This document shows, one piece after another, positions 11,495 to 25,800 of a DNA stretch of 64,000 nt. The stretch lies in NCBI GenBank assembly GCA_026874595.1, contig CM049309.1, positions 5,788,576-5,852,575 on the forward strand. Reading direction: 5' to 3'. Source of the DNA: Sipunculus nudus. Taxonomy: Eukaryota > Annelida > Sipuncula > Golfingiida > Sipunculidae. Position 1 is the stretch's first letter. Every line of letters begins with the position of its first letter. Below the pieces are notes generated by a model. That model was not told where the DNA came from, made no database searches, and was given only the letters and a program-made list of their open reading frames with translations. Made by a program: the position numbers and the translations under genes.

Positions 11495-13429
11495 CTGTTA
11501 TATAAATAAAATGGAAATTATACTTTGTTCATTAGAGGGGCCCAATCACATATATAGCATGTGGAATTGACGCGAAAAATAGCTTCTTTCCTTCAAAATA
11601 AATCTTTACCTGCCAAAATGTTGCCTTGAAACCGTTTGCTTACTCGATTGACTTTGCAAAAAAATGTAATACATGTTCCCGCTGGCTAAAAACATGTGTT
11701 GAGGTTCATATTGGAACCTCCGGTCACGTGGCCTTGTTATGGTAAACAGACGCTCGTGGACTGTGTTTACCAACACGCAGAGCACAACAAGGAATTAAAA
11801 AGAGTTGTGTGCGAGGTACTGAGCCTGTGTGCTGGGACGGTTTTGCTGGGGAAACTTTTATATAAAGCAAAACTGAACTGTTAGTTTGAAAGAATAGGCA
11901 TAGTATTGCTCCTAATTATGTCCCTTTCAAGTTACATTTTATTTAGTATTATTAGAACGTTAATGCTAAAACAAGAAATATTAGAACCGACTTTTATCAT
12001 CATATGTGCTTAAATCATATTTAATATTTATTTAATCTGTTCACAGTATAATTAATATAATTGTTATGTATTATCTTTGCTAAAAAAAACAACCCATTTC
12101 AAACAATCAATATGCATGGATTTATCAGTGAAAATAATCTTAATGGTCTGTTGACTACCTCGAAACTTAATGAATCAAGGATGTACAATGTACAAAAGGT
12201 TTTTATTTGAAGAAAACAAAATTATGTTTATAAATACCTGGAATTTTTTCCCTTTCTTGTACTGGCAGTGATAGCCAACGACCAGCAAAATACACAATGC
12301 GATGAAGACGCATGCGCAGAAAAGACCAATGAAAGTGTTTGACCAGCATGATCTTGACTTTGAATAATAGTCCTCGTTCTGGTAAGAGTTGGAAGGTGCA
12401 GGCTTTTCGCAAGGCAATTCATAAGGATTCAATTCTAAACGATCCTTCAAATCCCGTACCAGTGAGTCTATGATGTTTGAAGAGACCGCTTCAAGTTTCA
12501 GACGGAGACTCATAATGGCTTGCTTTTCCGTTCTTGACAGATTCGTGGAAACTTCATCAAATGACACATCTGGGTCGTCCAGAAGAGAACCCAAAGCGCT
12601 CCGAAATTCGATATCGTCATCGCTACATATAACGTTCTTCTCCGGGTAGACGACGGTTATTTCTACAGACTGCACCTCCAGCTTCGTTGGTTTCACAACA
12701 GGGGTCGCTGTTTTTTCTACCACATCTATAATTGGCCTTGTTATTAATTTAATGTTTGCTTCTATCATTTTCCACTCCATATGGCTGTTGTAGCTTCTTG
12801 ATAAAGCTTTGTGAGCCTCCGTGCATATCGTCAGTTCGGTCCTCCAAGTTTGCTCGCTGCTGCCCTCTGGCGGCTGGTACTCCACAGTCAGATTACGAAT
12901 AGTTATCCAGCTATTAATCCGTGCAACCAACTTGTTCCCAAGACGAGCAGGTTTAATTTCTTTCTCCTTTCCATTTGAGTCCATGTAGGTGATCTTTGGG
13001 TAGGGAACACTGTAAGGATGTGGTAGATCTATTATTATTCGAACCACGCGCTCTCCTGTCTTGAAGGCGTAATTTTCTGTCGTTGAAGAATTATGGGAAT
13101 CCATCAAAATCTTGTCCCTGGTTTTCTTCATGCACTCGGTAATATCTGTAAATTAAACAATTTCGAACAATCATGTTACTAAATGGCATGTTTCTTATTG
13201 AAAAAGTTATAATCTTAATATATGTTAAAAAGTACTTCTGGTATTCCTCACATTCCACATTTCCTTTTTATATGGTAGGCATTTAAAAACAAGTGATTTT
13301 AAATATAGGTATGAATGGAAATTTATAGTTACACTTGCACAGTGGCGTCAATTTTTCGTCAAGAGTGGGGGATGACTCGCAGGCGTACGAGGGTAATCAT
13401 TACTAATCAACGTTTTGATAACTTTTTTA

Positions 13430-13473
<44 letters not shown>

Positions 13474-15267
13474 CACCTGTATACATACCTTTTACAATTA
13501 AGTATCAGTTTAAAAAAAAAGTTATGTATCCAGTATATGTTAATTCTAAACCAGGTTTAGATATATATTATTTCTTAATAAATTCATAAATGGAACCAAA
13601 GTCTTTAATTCTAAAGATTATTGATATATTTCTTTCTAATATATAAACATTATTCTCTGAATATCAGGAGGTATGATTACATTGACCATCCCCTCCCCCT
13701 TACAAAAAAGTGGTGGAAATATGCCCCCCCCCCCCCCCCGTATTGACGCCCCTACATGTGCACCATTCGCCGACTGTACAAAAACAGTATTTGTAGATAC
13801 TATAGGGGACTTCTCTCAGCCAATCAGTATTTTAATTTTTTACTAATTTTATTTCATATTAAACAATAAATACCAAAAATATCAAGATTCAAAGTCTGTC
13901 TGATTTAGCATGTATGAAAATTACCAAATTAGAAGCAATAACATATGATATTAACATGAAGTTCATTTTTAAAATGTTAATAAGCTTTGTTGTTTGACAC
14001 AGAAATTTAGCCAACACCATTGTAACGTCGCCGGGCAGGGTTGAAGGATTTTTCTCCACAGATAATAGAAAACAACACAGAATTTAAGGTTTGAAATTAC
14101 AAAATTGCTGAAATATCTATCCTTATCATATACTGCCAGTCTTATAGTTATACGTGATAAACAGGGAGCTAGATGGGTCGCGGCATGCTACTGAACTTCG
14201 CCTTAAGTCGATTATCCTTTAGCCCCTTAACACGTCTAAATGACTGAGGGTGGTTTGAACATTCCAGTCTGTATGCCAGCCTACTTATCAATAGGGGTAG
14301 CCTATTAACGGGTCAGTCCAAATACTGATAGCTGAGTGGTAGTAGGCCTGATATCTTACAGAGTGATTTAGATTACCTATATAGTTTATTATTCCTTGGG
14401 TATTTACCATAGCTTCCAATTATTTCGATGTTCATAAATTACCTAATTCAGTAAGAAATAACAAGAAACAGACTTAAATCATAAATATAGTCATTTGGTT
14501 TGGTCATGATCAACACAAAAATGGACAGATTTTGCTTTTTATGTTTGTGTTCAACTAATAATCAAACTAATAAACCGAAACGTACCAGACATAATATGAA
14601 CCGTATCCACAGTCACTTGATCTTTTTTCCCTGCAAGGACATCGGGTGCTTCGTGCCCCCAAAAGGTAACTTCCTGAGGCCGATTTGAATGAACCTGCAT
14701 CACACCCTGCGCATGTGCATTCACTGGCTTCAACGTTTCATGCGAGTCGATGCTCCGGAAGCTAAAACCGACAGGATAAGATGTGTACTTCTCAAGAAGT
14801 GCTTCCAAACCTGAAATAATATAAAGGTACATACACATTTGCAGTAATATGTGCATTTTCTCAAGTCATTAGTTCATACTGGGTAAATACAAGGGCTTTC
14901 CAGCTAACCATCCCGGCAGTTTAACGTTATATCTCCAAATCGGTTGTTTTAAACGTTTTTATGGTTGTGTTTGTGAGAAGAAACAGTCCACCTGTGTCTG
15001 TTTATATAAGCAGAATGCTTGACCAGAGGTCCGATCTTACGATCTTGAAAAATCCTGATTTGTAAAGTCGCGCATTAGGAACACCAAGTGGTGTTCGCGC
15101 TATGTTTCTATTTTTGCACCCTCATCGCGCCCGATGCAAGCTATTTTTCGACTTGTGAACAGGAGTAAGCAAATGATGTTAGAACGACAAATTGGCAGAT
15201 ACCATCATATTTCATCGGAAAACACTATATTTTATGCATATCTAATGAAGATACCTTTATGTGAACA

Positions 15268-15325
<58 letters not shown>

Positions 15326-18300
15326 TGAAACCTCATTGTGTCGAAGTCGGAGGGACCCTCAGAAAACTTTGACACATCCGAAGTTCGACACAAGCGGGTT
15401 TTATTTGGCCATTATTTAACAAGAGTTGTCCGGAATATCGAGTCTGTAACTTCAACACAACGAGGTCTCACTGTATATATATTATTCAAAATTCTTGTAG
15501 AATTTCAAGAATCAAAACCAGAGAAAGAGTTCACCTATTAATCATTTGTTTGGGATGCATCATAATATTCAATTTCTTTGTTATCCTATGACATTTAATG
15601 AAATAACGAACAGTCGGGGTTATTAAAATTGTCCGCCCCTATGAGCGGTGTCAAGAAACTGGGAGAAATAAACCTCTCAGTGTTTATAATAAGGGTGAAC
15701 GTACAAGTAAAAGACAAGTAGCTGCGATACGAAAGTACTTCGAGTTCAAGGACAGCGTCAAGTTGAGAATCTACCTGAGGAGAGAATGCGACGGAAAGGG
15801 AACGTGTAAAGATTAGAACCCATATCTTCAGATTACAGTAAGATTGTTGTAATACCGTTACCTGAGGCCCCTTCTTCATTCTTGAACGTGCATTCACGGG
15901 CTTGTTTGTTTTTCTTGTACACACATTCAAATTTGTACCGGCGTTCCTTCTTAACGTGTACCACTTCAAGCTCAAATGAGGGACCTTGTGACGAATGCTT
16001 CACCTGGAATATAGGAATGTATAGTGTACTACAGTGCCTGTCATACTTCTGAAATTATACAGCATCCACGATAGGCCATTTCATATATAATACTTCTTTT
16101 TCAGCCGTGTTGCGGCTCTCGAACGGACCACCGTTCACGCGGCCTTGTTATGGTAAACAGACATGTGTACTGTGCTTACCAACACGAAGAGCCATAACAA
16201 GGTGTAAAGCAGCCGTATACGAGGTACTGAGACTGTGTGCTGGGATGGTTTTGCTGGAAAACCTTTGAATAAAGCAAAACTGAACTGATAGTGTGAAAGA
16301 ATATATATAATATTGCTCCTGATTATGTCCCTTTAATAAGCATACCTGAATATCACTTACATGGATCATAATTTTGCTCAACGTTCCGACATCTTTTGTA
16401 GTATCTGGCAGTAACGTGGCCTGCTCGCTCAAGTCGCACCAGCCTCTACTACAAAGTTCATGACCCGGAAGTTCTGACCAGGCTGAACTGCCATCTGATC
16501 CCAGCAGCGTGATGACGTCACCTTTCCTGTACCAGAACCCGTTGTTTGATTTCAGAATGTAGGAGGTTCCTGTAAATATCAAAGAATAAACCTTTTCACG
16601 CATGAAAAAAAAATATATATAAAAATTTCCTTTTTCCTTAAATAAGTGTTTTGCTGTTTTATCATAAGAGAAGAGTCGCCCCCTGGAATTAAGGTTCTTC
16701 GTGCCTGTTTGTACATATGTTCCCTGTATAGGAACTCTCATAGGTGATGACATATGAAGAAGTAATTTGGCCATTTCACTGTGCCTTAAGTCTGTATTTC
16801 TTGAATTAATGAAAACTAGATACATAGTGAACGAAAGGAAAGATTCTCCAACCCCCTCCACATTATACCAAAAGTAAGCAAAGAAGATAATGGAACTGAA
16901 CGATAATGGGAGTTCGGGTATGAAGTATACTAACTTAGAAATAAGGTAAAGGTTAAAAATAAATGGCGTGTAAAACTGCTAAACGCGCCTTTTACTGTAT
17001 CCATAGGTAATTTTGTGAAAATCGAATATTGAATTGAATACTGAACAGCTAGCGCAAACATTGGCAGAAGTGGGCGATAATAGGGCGCGGATTGTAGTGT
17101 ACCTTCTAGGAAAATAGATCAGTGTAAAAACTAAATAACAGGATAATACCAAATTTGTCACTTTTGATTGTTACTGAACCAATAGGTCGGAGTTGATAAT
17201 CAGTAATATCAGTGTTCTGAAGCAAATAAAGAGAAAAAAGAAAAGAAAATAATCCGATGACCATGATGACGTCGACAAAAATATGTGTTTTGATAACCAA
17301 TGACTTACTTCCGGCCACTGGCTTGCCTGGCACACAAAGGTTCCATCCCTGTTGCTTTATTCTGGAAATAAAACAAAATAATTTAAGGATAAAAAAAACT
17401 CAGGAAATTGGTCAGACCTATATGAATTTTTAAGTTTCTACCTTGGATATTTTCTAAAGATATTTTTTTTTACTGCACACTCGAAAAATTACTGTAACTT
17501 CAGTTACGGTCATATCATCAGTTTTGAATTTTATTATAATACTGGGGAGAAAGCATTCCCTGGTGTATATTACACAACAATTTTGAGAATCACGTTTAAG
17601 AACAAGTGGGCAACATCACCGTTAATAACTGAATTTTACATATACGTTGATTCATAGGTGTGAAGATGAAATATATAAAACGAAAATGTGTATATATCAT
17701 TGTGATCGGATTGAGATAGCGAAACAACGCGTTCCATAGTTTAAAGTTTACCACAAAGATGTCATATTGCAAATGTGAAGATTAAATCTCAAAAATGAAA
17801 AAAAAAAGTTTCATATCGTTCAGTTATGATCGGAATGAGAGAGTGGAGTAAAGCGTTTAATAATTAAATGTGAACCACAAGGAAGCCTTATGGAAAATGT
17901 GAAGGAATGCACACTTTATCAAGACCCCAACCCTGCTAACATTCACACAGTGACTCACATAGGCCTACGTTAAAAGCCACACACAGAACATGTGCCAGTA
18001 TGTACCTGTCAACATCATCCGGATTTTGATTCACCATCACACTCAGGTTAAACTGAAGATTGGGTACAAGCATAATGTCTGTTCCCTACAATGAATAAAC
18101 AAACAGAAATATAAACCAGTCGCATGATTACCGGTAGTGCAGCTTGAATGGTTGTCAGTACCCTCTAGTGGTCATAGTATAAACTATCCGCTTGGAAGAT
18201 GTTACTACGGGGATATTATTGTAAATTCTGATTGAATGATGACATTGTTTATTTTATTTATTAGAATGGAAGGTGCCATAGATCAAAATGATAAAGACTG

Positions 18301-21300
18301 TATCCAGAATACTCTCTGCATGGTGCTAATAAAGAAATGGGATGCTTCATACCGTAATTACTCTTATACAAGGGTCTCACAATGAACTGTGCATCAATAA
18401 ACAATCAGGCTTTACCTTTCAGCTGTATTAATATTCAGGGGGAAAGAAATGTTAAAAAGATTTAATTAAAAAAAAAAAGTGTTATGATAATTTGAAAAAA
18501 ATGAAAAAAAAAACAATAAGACCGCACATATAATTACTAAAGGCTGGTTGTTTAAGGGTGGCAACTTTCAACGTGCGATATAAATATCAAAGTTTGGTTC
18601 CATGGATAATTCGTTATTTTTAAACATAGACATATTTAAAAATGAAAAAGTACTTTTTAATATGTTAGTTAAGAGAAACCAATATCAAGCTTGCCTGCTT
18701 AGAGTTGAGTCTGAACCTTGACCCAAAGGTCAGGAGGTCACCCATCAAATGAACATCCCCAGCTTCCGGTAAGATTTGAAAATAGTTCCGGTGCTTCGTC
18801 TCTCCAAGCCCTTCAGTAATACATAGTGTAATAAATCTTGGGAAATGCATAGTTATGTTCATAATAATATTGTCATTTACTTAATATTATAGCTATTTAT
18901 AGATAATTTATAGATAATTTCTTCCACAATTTATGTTAACTTAGCAAGGCCTAATGGACAAGCATTACGAATTCTTTACATCTCTTACTCATCTTAGCTA
19001 CCAATTTTAAAAAAAGTTATAAATAAATAAATTATATATAAACTCACGTGTTTTTAGCTTGTAACACGGCCCCTCGCCTCCTACGAAACTGATTTTTTTT
19101 GACAATTCAAGCATCGAACCGGATGAACCCTTAAGTTGAATGAAATCGCCGTATCTAAAATTTTAGAATGGCCTATTTGAAAAAAGATAGCACGGCCTCG
19201 TTTACTCCCTGGACCCCAAATGCAAAATGAAGCCTCAAATGCAAAAAAGAAACTAGATGTATGCAAACTCTAAGCGGTCACTCGAAATCCCTACGCCCGT
19301 AAATGAGCGATAATGGGGACCCCCCCCCCCCCCCCACACACACACGCTTGTAACACACTTGTGTCTGATTGATAAAGTTGGGTTGATAACAGTACGCATT
19401 CGAGTAATTTCTTGATGTGTGGGAAACATATATAATATATATAGGTTAACAGGAACGTTTGTGTATAGGTTTACAAAATAATTGTTCCAAAATACCCCTA
19501 TGAGTCATACCCCCCCCCCCCCCCTTGAAGATAAATTGCAAGTAATGTGCTCTACTGATTACCCTCTAAAAGAAAGCTTTTGTAAACTGTTGTAGACTGA
19601 CCTGATATACTGGAAATTGTCATTGTCTAGACTTCTCTTCCTTCGTGTGTGCTGATCGCTAGATCGATCAAGCGGCTGTTCAGTAATACATAACTCCGAC
19701 CCGAACGTGGCACCGAGACAGAACCGTTTAACAGCGAGTTGTAGGCACTGTTGCTTTGCAGACAAGTCTGATAATGGTACAAGAAACATATCAGCATGTT
19801 AAACATTCCAGTTAAACACAGCCAATATAAATGTCGTATTGGATTTTTTCTTTATTTTTGCAAGGTATGCAGCAAAAGCGAAAACTTGTGGTTTGTAATT
19901 TAAATAGAGTGTTAAAACTAGGGCTGTAAGGAGTACTCCAAAATTTTGACTCGAGTACTCGTGTTTGTACATGTATGCATGCATATCTGAATATTACTGC
20001 AAATTTACAGGCAGTCTGTAGGCCTATTTATTCATTATCATAGCCTGCCCTATAAACATATGCTAGTCAAATCAACAGAGGTCTTGTTATGACATATATC
20101 TGTTTCTTCGTTTTGGATAAAGTTAAATCGTCACGAAGTCAAATAAATGCATATTTTGCATCGGTAAGCAGATGTCCGTTTTATCTAACAGCGTTGCCAT
20201 GGTAACGAGTACTAGAGTCCGAGTCGGGTAATGTCTATCGGGTACTCGAGTCGAAAAATTTGTACCCGTTTCAGCCCTAGTTAAAACATTGTAGAACAAA
20301 TGCTAAAAAACAAACACTGATATAAAGATGAATTTGTTACAGTTAAATAAAAGTGGATCTTGGCTGATAGCAGTATAAAAAAATACAGAATTGGAAATAT
20401 TCCTTACATAATTTTCCCAGAGCACGCCGCTGGAGAAAAATGAAATAAATCATTTAAATTCTTGCTTGTCAAAGAAGAGAAGATGTCCTTTAATTGCTTG
20501 TCAAAGTAAATGTACTCACATTTCACAGGATTCCGGAAGTAAGCGTCTGTTTTCAGCAGATCGTCTATAGGCGCTAGAGAGTATTGTATAGGAGCCGGGT
20601 TCTCCCGAGCAGAGCGCGCCCACTCGCGTAGACTTTCAGTACTTCCGTTCTCAAGTTTGCCGCTAGGGGCGCTGCCACCGACATAAAACTCCCTAGTCTC
20701 AGATGACTCGGTTTCACCTTTGCTGGAACTCTCTGTGGATTGCTTATTTTTCGTAGAGGCACTGACTGACGCGGCAACTGGACCGTAACCGCCAGAGACG
20801 CCACCTCCAAAGCCTCGTTCTCGCATTTCACGGTCCATTTTTGCAGCGGACTGTCTGGACACAACTGTTCTCTGTACAGCACGTGCCCCCATGACAACCT
20901 CCCTGGTAAAGTGGGTCCCAAATTCGTGTAAAAGGTCAAGGTAAGGTTGTAGGAGTGTGACGTCAACATAGTCACAGGTGTAGCTGGGGATTCGATGAAC
21001 AGCCCGCTCGAAGGCAAGACTCACCTTAATAATAATAAAAAAAAGGTATGAAAACAATCACTTTCACTAATACTTTTATTTTTTATGATGAAGTGCCCAG
21101 TAGCCACTAAAACCTTGTTAAAATTGAGGACAATATTAATCTATAAAGAAATACTTTAAAAAATAGTAGTAGTAGTAGTAATAATAACATACTAATAAAA
21201 TGCAAAGGCATGCATATAACCCTACTGGAACAGATAATTTTATGGGGGTAATTGGTTAAAAATTTGAACATTAAAATAAAAAATCATAATATTCTGAACA

Positions 21301-22771
21301 TATGTGTTTAACATATCATATAATGGTGTGTTATTGAATTTAAGACACGTACACTTGTTTGATTCAATCAAATTACCATGTTAAATGTAATAGGTTTAGT
21401 CTTTATTTCATGCTGAATTTGGTTAGTTATAACTTAGATTACTGTAGTATATGTCTGCCAGTGTCTAATCGCCTCCGCAGGAAGGTACGGGTTTATTCTG
21501 CTACGTGTGTTTGTGTGTATGTTCACAACAAAACTCACGCAAACATGAATGGAATCTATTGTGATATTCAAGACATTTCGGAAATGAGTTCCGTGTGGAT
21601 CCGGCACATGATCCAGATCCAGGAACATCATCAAGGAATATTTACAAATGTACATTCTTTTGTGCAGGAAGGAACCTGGTAATATGGGCGAAGGCTTGCA
21701 TTCATTAGCAACTCTTGAGGTCCCCCCCCCCAAGTGAAAATCAAAGATTGATTTTTTTTTATTTTTTTTTCTTTCTTCTGCCATTTTTTGTTTAATCGCC
21801 AATATGAATGATTTTCAAAAGCTGACATTTACGCCTGATTTGCACATTATTATTTTTTACTGTGACCTAATCCCTAAGGTCGTACCCTTCATAGCTGGTT
21901 CCCCAATATCGTCCACGTGGGGGGGGTGGGGGGGGGTGGGACCGTCTTCCAGGTTACCACTTGCATATATCTAGTTGTTATTACCTTTGACTGCCTGTCA
22001 GTCGTACTCAGCCGAGCCCTATAGGCTACTGCTCTCCCAGTGACGTCTATGTAAGAATTCGTGCTTTCACGCAACTCCTGGGTGTCCCTTTGGTAGGCCG
22101 AGTTAGCGGAGAAGGACGCCTTAAAACTGGCCGCTCCCCAGGACACCCCCACGGACGCACCGATCTAAAAGGATACAAACGATATATGCTTTAAAACGGA
22201 CTACAGCTTATCATATAATCATGCTTCCAGTATAGAGTAAGTGGAGTTAGGTCTATTTTACATTTGTTGACATTTGTTGCGAAATGGGGTTTTAACTAAA
22301 AAAAAACGAGTTTCATTGATTAAAATCAAGGCTGTGTTTCCTTTTTTCTCTCATATTTGTCTCTCTTTATTTTGTTTTTATTTTTTCAGTGTCTCGGTCA
22401 TTAACGTTTCAGGATGATTTATATATGCCAAGAGTAATTCACGGATGATATTCAAACATCTTTTTAATTCATACTAAACTGACTTTCATGCTTGGGAGCT
22501 TTTTCACTGGAACAGGCTCGGTACTAAAATCTGTGAAGCAACATTTCTTCAAGGGCATGTTGTAAAGCACACTCCAGGAAACGTAAATTCTCTTACGTTT
22601 ATAATTTTGTATACACCTTTTCTGTTGTTATATGATATATTCATCTTAGTATACATTCTTATATAGTGATAATATATAAATGTTAAACCTCTTGATATTA
22701 ATGATCGCCAATGTAATCATTAGATATATTTGACTGTACTCGATTAATGTACTCGGACATAAAAAATCGTG

Positions 22772-22812
<41 letters not shown>

Positions 22813-25800
22813 TATCTACTTTATTGTATACTTGTGTCTTTATATCAATTTTATTTATTGTATCTAACGTTTGTATTTAACGATTGTAGCAGGATCTCGC
22901 TGAAAAACTTGGCTTGCTGAATGAGCTATCTTGCTGAAATATATTGCTGTAATAATATCAATAAATTAATACATTTTAATTTTCATGGCATTCATCCTTC
23001 TAAAGGGTATCTAAGTCTTGTTTTCACATTTTAAGACAAAGGTTCATGGCCTGTTGGTGGCGCTTTTTTTTTTCAATGACAGAGAAGGTAACCATACGAT
23101 AAGAAAAACACATTATAATAAAGTTTTGTTAATTTCAGTATTTTAAAATATATGCGCCTAAGGTTGATTTAAAACTCATTACCTGTCGTTAAAACATGAG
23201 AGCATAGCTTTAAGAAATCCTTTCGAGATATCACTTCGAAGCTCTCGTTGCAGAGTCCAACGCCTGCAGCATTATGCTATATCTGGCCTCTGGATAATAA
23301 GTTTCGGAAGTGTTACGATTTGTTCTTACTTGAACATCTGAGTCACGGGGGGGGGGGGCAACAATGGGTATTTGGATTTCCTTCCCTCTTTCCCAAATAT
23401 AAGCAAGTTATTTTACAAATGGGCTTATTCCGATATCTGACGGCTATTAACAAAAATATATTAATAAAACCATGTTCGGTTATTCTTTTTTTTTTTAATT
23501 CAAATGTTTATAACATGTGGGAGACCCGCCAAACTCATCCAAACTCATTCAACAAGGACATCTATCGGAGTATTCGGACGAGCCAGAGTTTTCCTAAGTG
23601 CTTTTCGCAACCTGTAACCTGTTTGCAACTACAGCTCATATACAACCAAGCGGGATGTTGTACTTTTTTTGTTTGTTTGTCAACATTGGTGTATATACCG
23701 TGTTTACTAACAGCTTGTATATAAACAAGCCGGTACATACGTCACAGAGGTGTTGTGAGACGTTTTCCAAAAATTAAAAAGAAGTACCTACAGTTCATTA
23801 ACATGTGCTGAGAGTAAGTCAGAAATCATATAACATCTACATAGCAGGTAAGTGAATAGATGCCTTTAAAATATTTTTATTGTATTAAACAAATTATGTA
23901 TCATATAAGACCGAAGGATAAACTGACACTAACCGACAGTTCTTGTCGCAGCATGCTCCGGTAGGTGTCGCCACTTGTTATTATCGTCGAAGACGACACC
24001 AGTTTTGCACTGAAACAAATAAAAAATAAGGAATGCCGTTTACGTTACACATCCATGCATCTTTGTAACATACGATTTTGTTTACATATAATTAATACTT
24101 TAACGAAAACTGAATATGGACATACCCTTTTTTAGGGTAAGTTTATATTTGGTACTTGGGGGTTACGGGATAATTTGTTACGGTTGTTATGGTACGGATA
24201 ACGTGGTCTTGTTTTTGTTGTACTTGGTGAAAGGTCGACATGGTGGCCGGAAGGTCCACACTGCGCAGAATCGGACTCACAAGACTCATTCAGCTGTATA
24301 GGGCTTTATAATACACAGACGGCGTCGGAATAAATGAAGTAAAGAGTGTAATCTATAGTCCATTTAAGTACGTTGGATTAGCATTGGTTCAAATACAAAT
24401 TATATAAACAGGGGTGTTTTTCGTGAGGACTTCACGATATAAGTAATATTTTGCATGCATTCGCATGCATAATGAAACAGAAGGTGTTTCCTTAAAATGT
24501 AACAAGCTTCATTTCAAAAGGTTTGGAGTTGAGCCAAGTCGTCCCGGCTATCCAACAGTGCCTAACATGAAGCGGTTAGTATTGAGTAGAAACCACTTCT
24601 GGCAGAAGGGTGGAGCTACGTTTTGCAAAAGTTTGGAAATAGTGTGTTACATGTGTATGTGTAATCGTTCGTTGTCGTGCGTTATCGTGTTCGAGCTCGA
24701 ATTAGGATGATTGTGGACTATAGTTTATAATGTGATTAATAAAGCCATATAGCATTTTTGTGTTTTAGTCGCGTTTTTTTTTATTTATAAATTTTAGCCC
24801 CGGGTTTGTATATATGTAGTCGTAACTGAGTATTTGATTCGTTTTTTGGCCTAAACAATTCACAATCGCACAAATATCATTGCCAAAAACGTGAAGAACT
24901 CTTCAGTGGAAGTAAATAAAAATCGAATATGGCAATGTAAATACAGATTCGGCAAGGGAACATGGATGACATACTCTTCAGATGAAATTGGTATAGTGCG
25001 TCCAGATGACGCCCACAAAAGAGTTTGAGAGTATAAAGATTCGTCTTTGCGTACTTGTAAAATATATTTCTTAGAATTGCAATACATGGTTCGGTCACTG
25101 AATACATATACAATTAATGGAACTTAAATTGTGATTAACGTCATTATTAAATAACTGTTTTGCACCTTGGTTCCGATATGACGTCAACATTATCTGGAAC
25201 ACGGTATTCCCCGTCCGCTGTGTGGCGCCACGTGTATGGCAGTTCAATGACCGGAAGTCGGAAGCCTGGATCTACCACACCATCGGGAGACATCGGGTGT
25301 CCCCGGAAAATGTCGTAACCTCTGCCGATGTATCCCAAGTTTAGCATCGACTTTTGTGCATTAAAGACTGTCTTTGCTTTCATCGACGTAATGTAAGCTG
25401 GAAAAAAAAGGACATATATCGGGTTATTTTTCTGCAGTTAGATTTAGTGTAAGTATTATGTTTAATATACATCTTTAATTACAGTGTGCTCTCCGGCGGT
25501 GTACCCATTGAAATTTTGCAATATTTTCATACACCTGCAGAATAATTCAAAATGGTATGTTGCAATGCAGGAATGGGAAAAGGAATACTTAGCCTTACCT
25601 TGCAAAATAAATTATGCTATAAGATCAATATCAGAGTATCAATATTTTAACCCCATTCATGAAGGTAAAGGTCACTGGTCACATGACCCAAGACCAAAAT
25701 TGGAAAGCTCCTGATTGGTTGTGAAGTATTATAAATAATATTAAAAGTGTAACTGTCAAAGTGAGACTGCTAAACCATGAGAGACGCCATGTCACTTACC

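Noticed and set aside
16148-16861. 237-residue minus-strand open frame
   Set aside because: Only the middle (16361-16569) is conserved with gene B and bounded by splice sites. The flanks are intronic, and its 3' part overlaps the dispersed repeat at 16108-16334.
20574-21017. 147-residue minus-strand frame overlapping the MACPF exon
   Set aside because: It is out of frame with the conserved F-G-T-H-F reading and has no family features.
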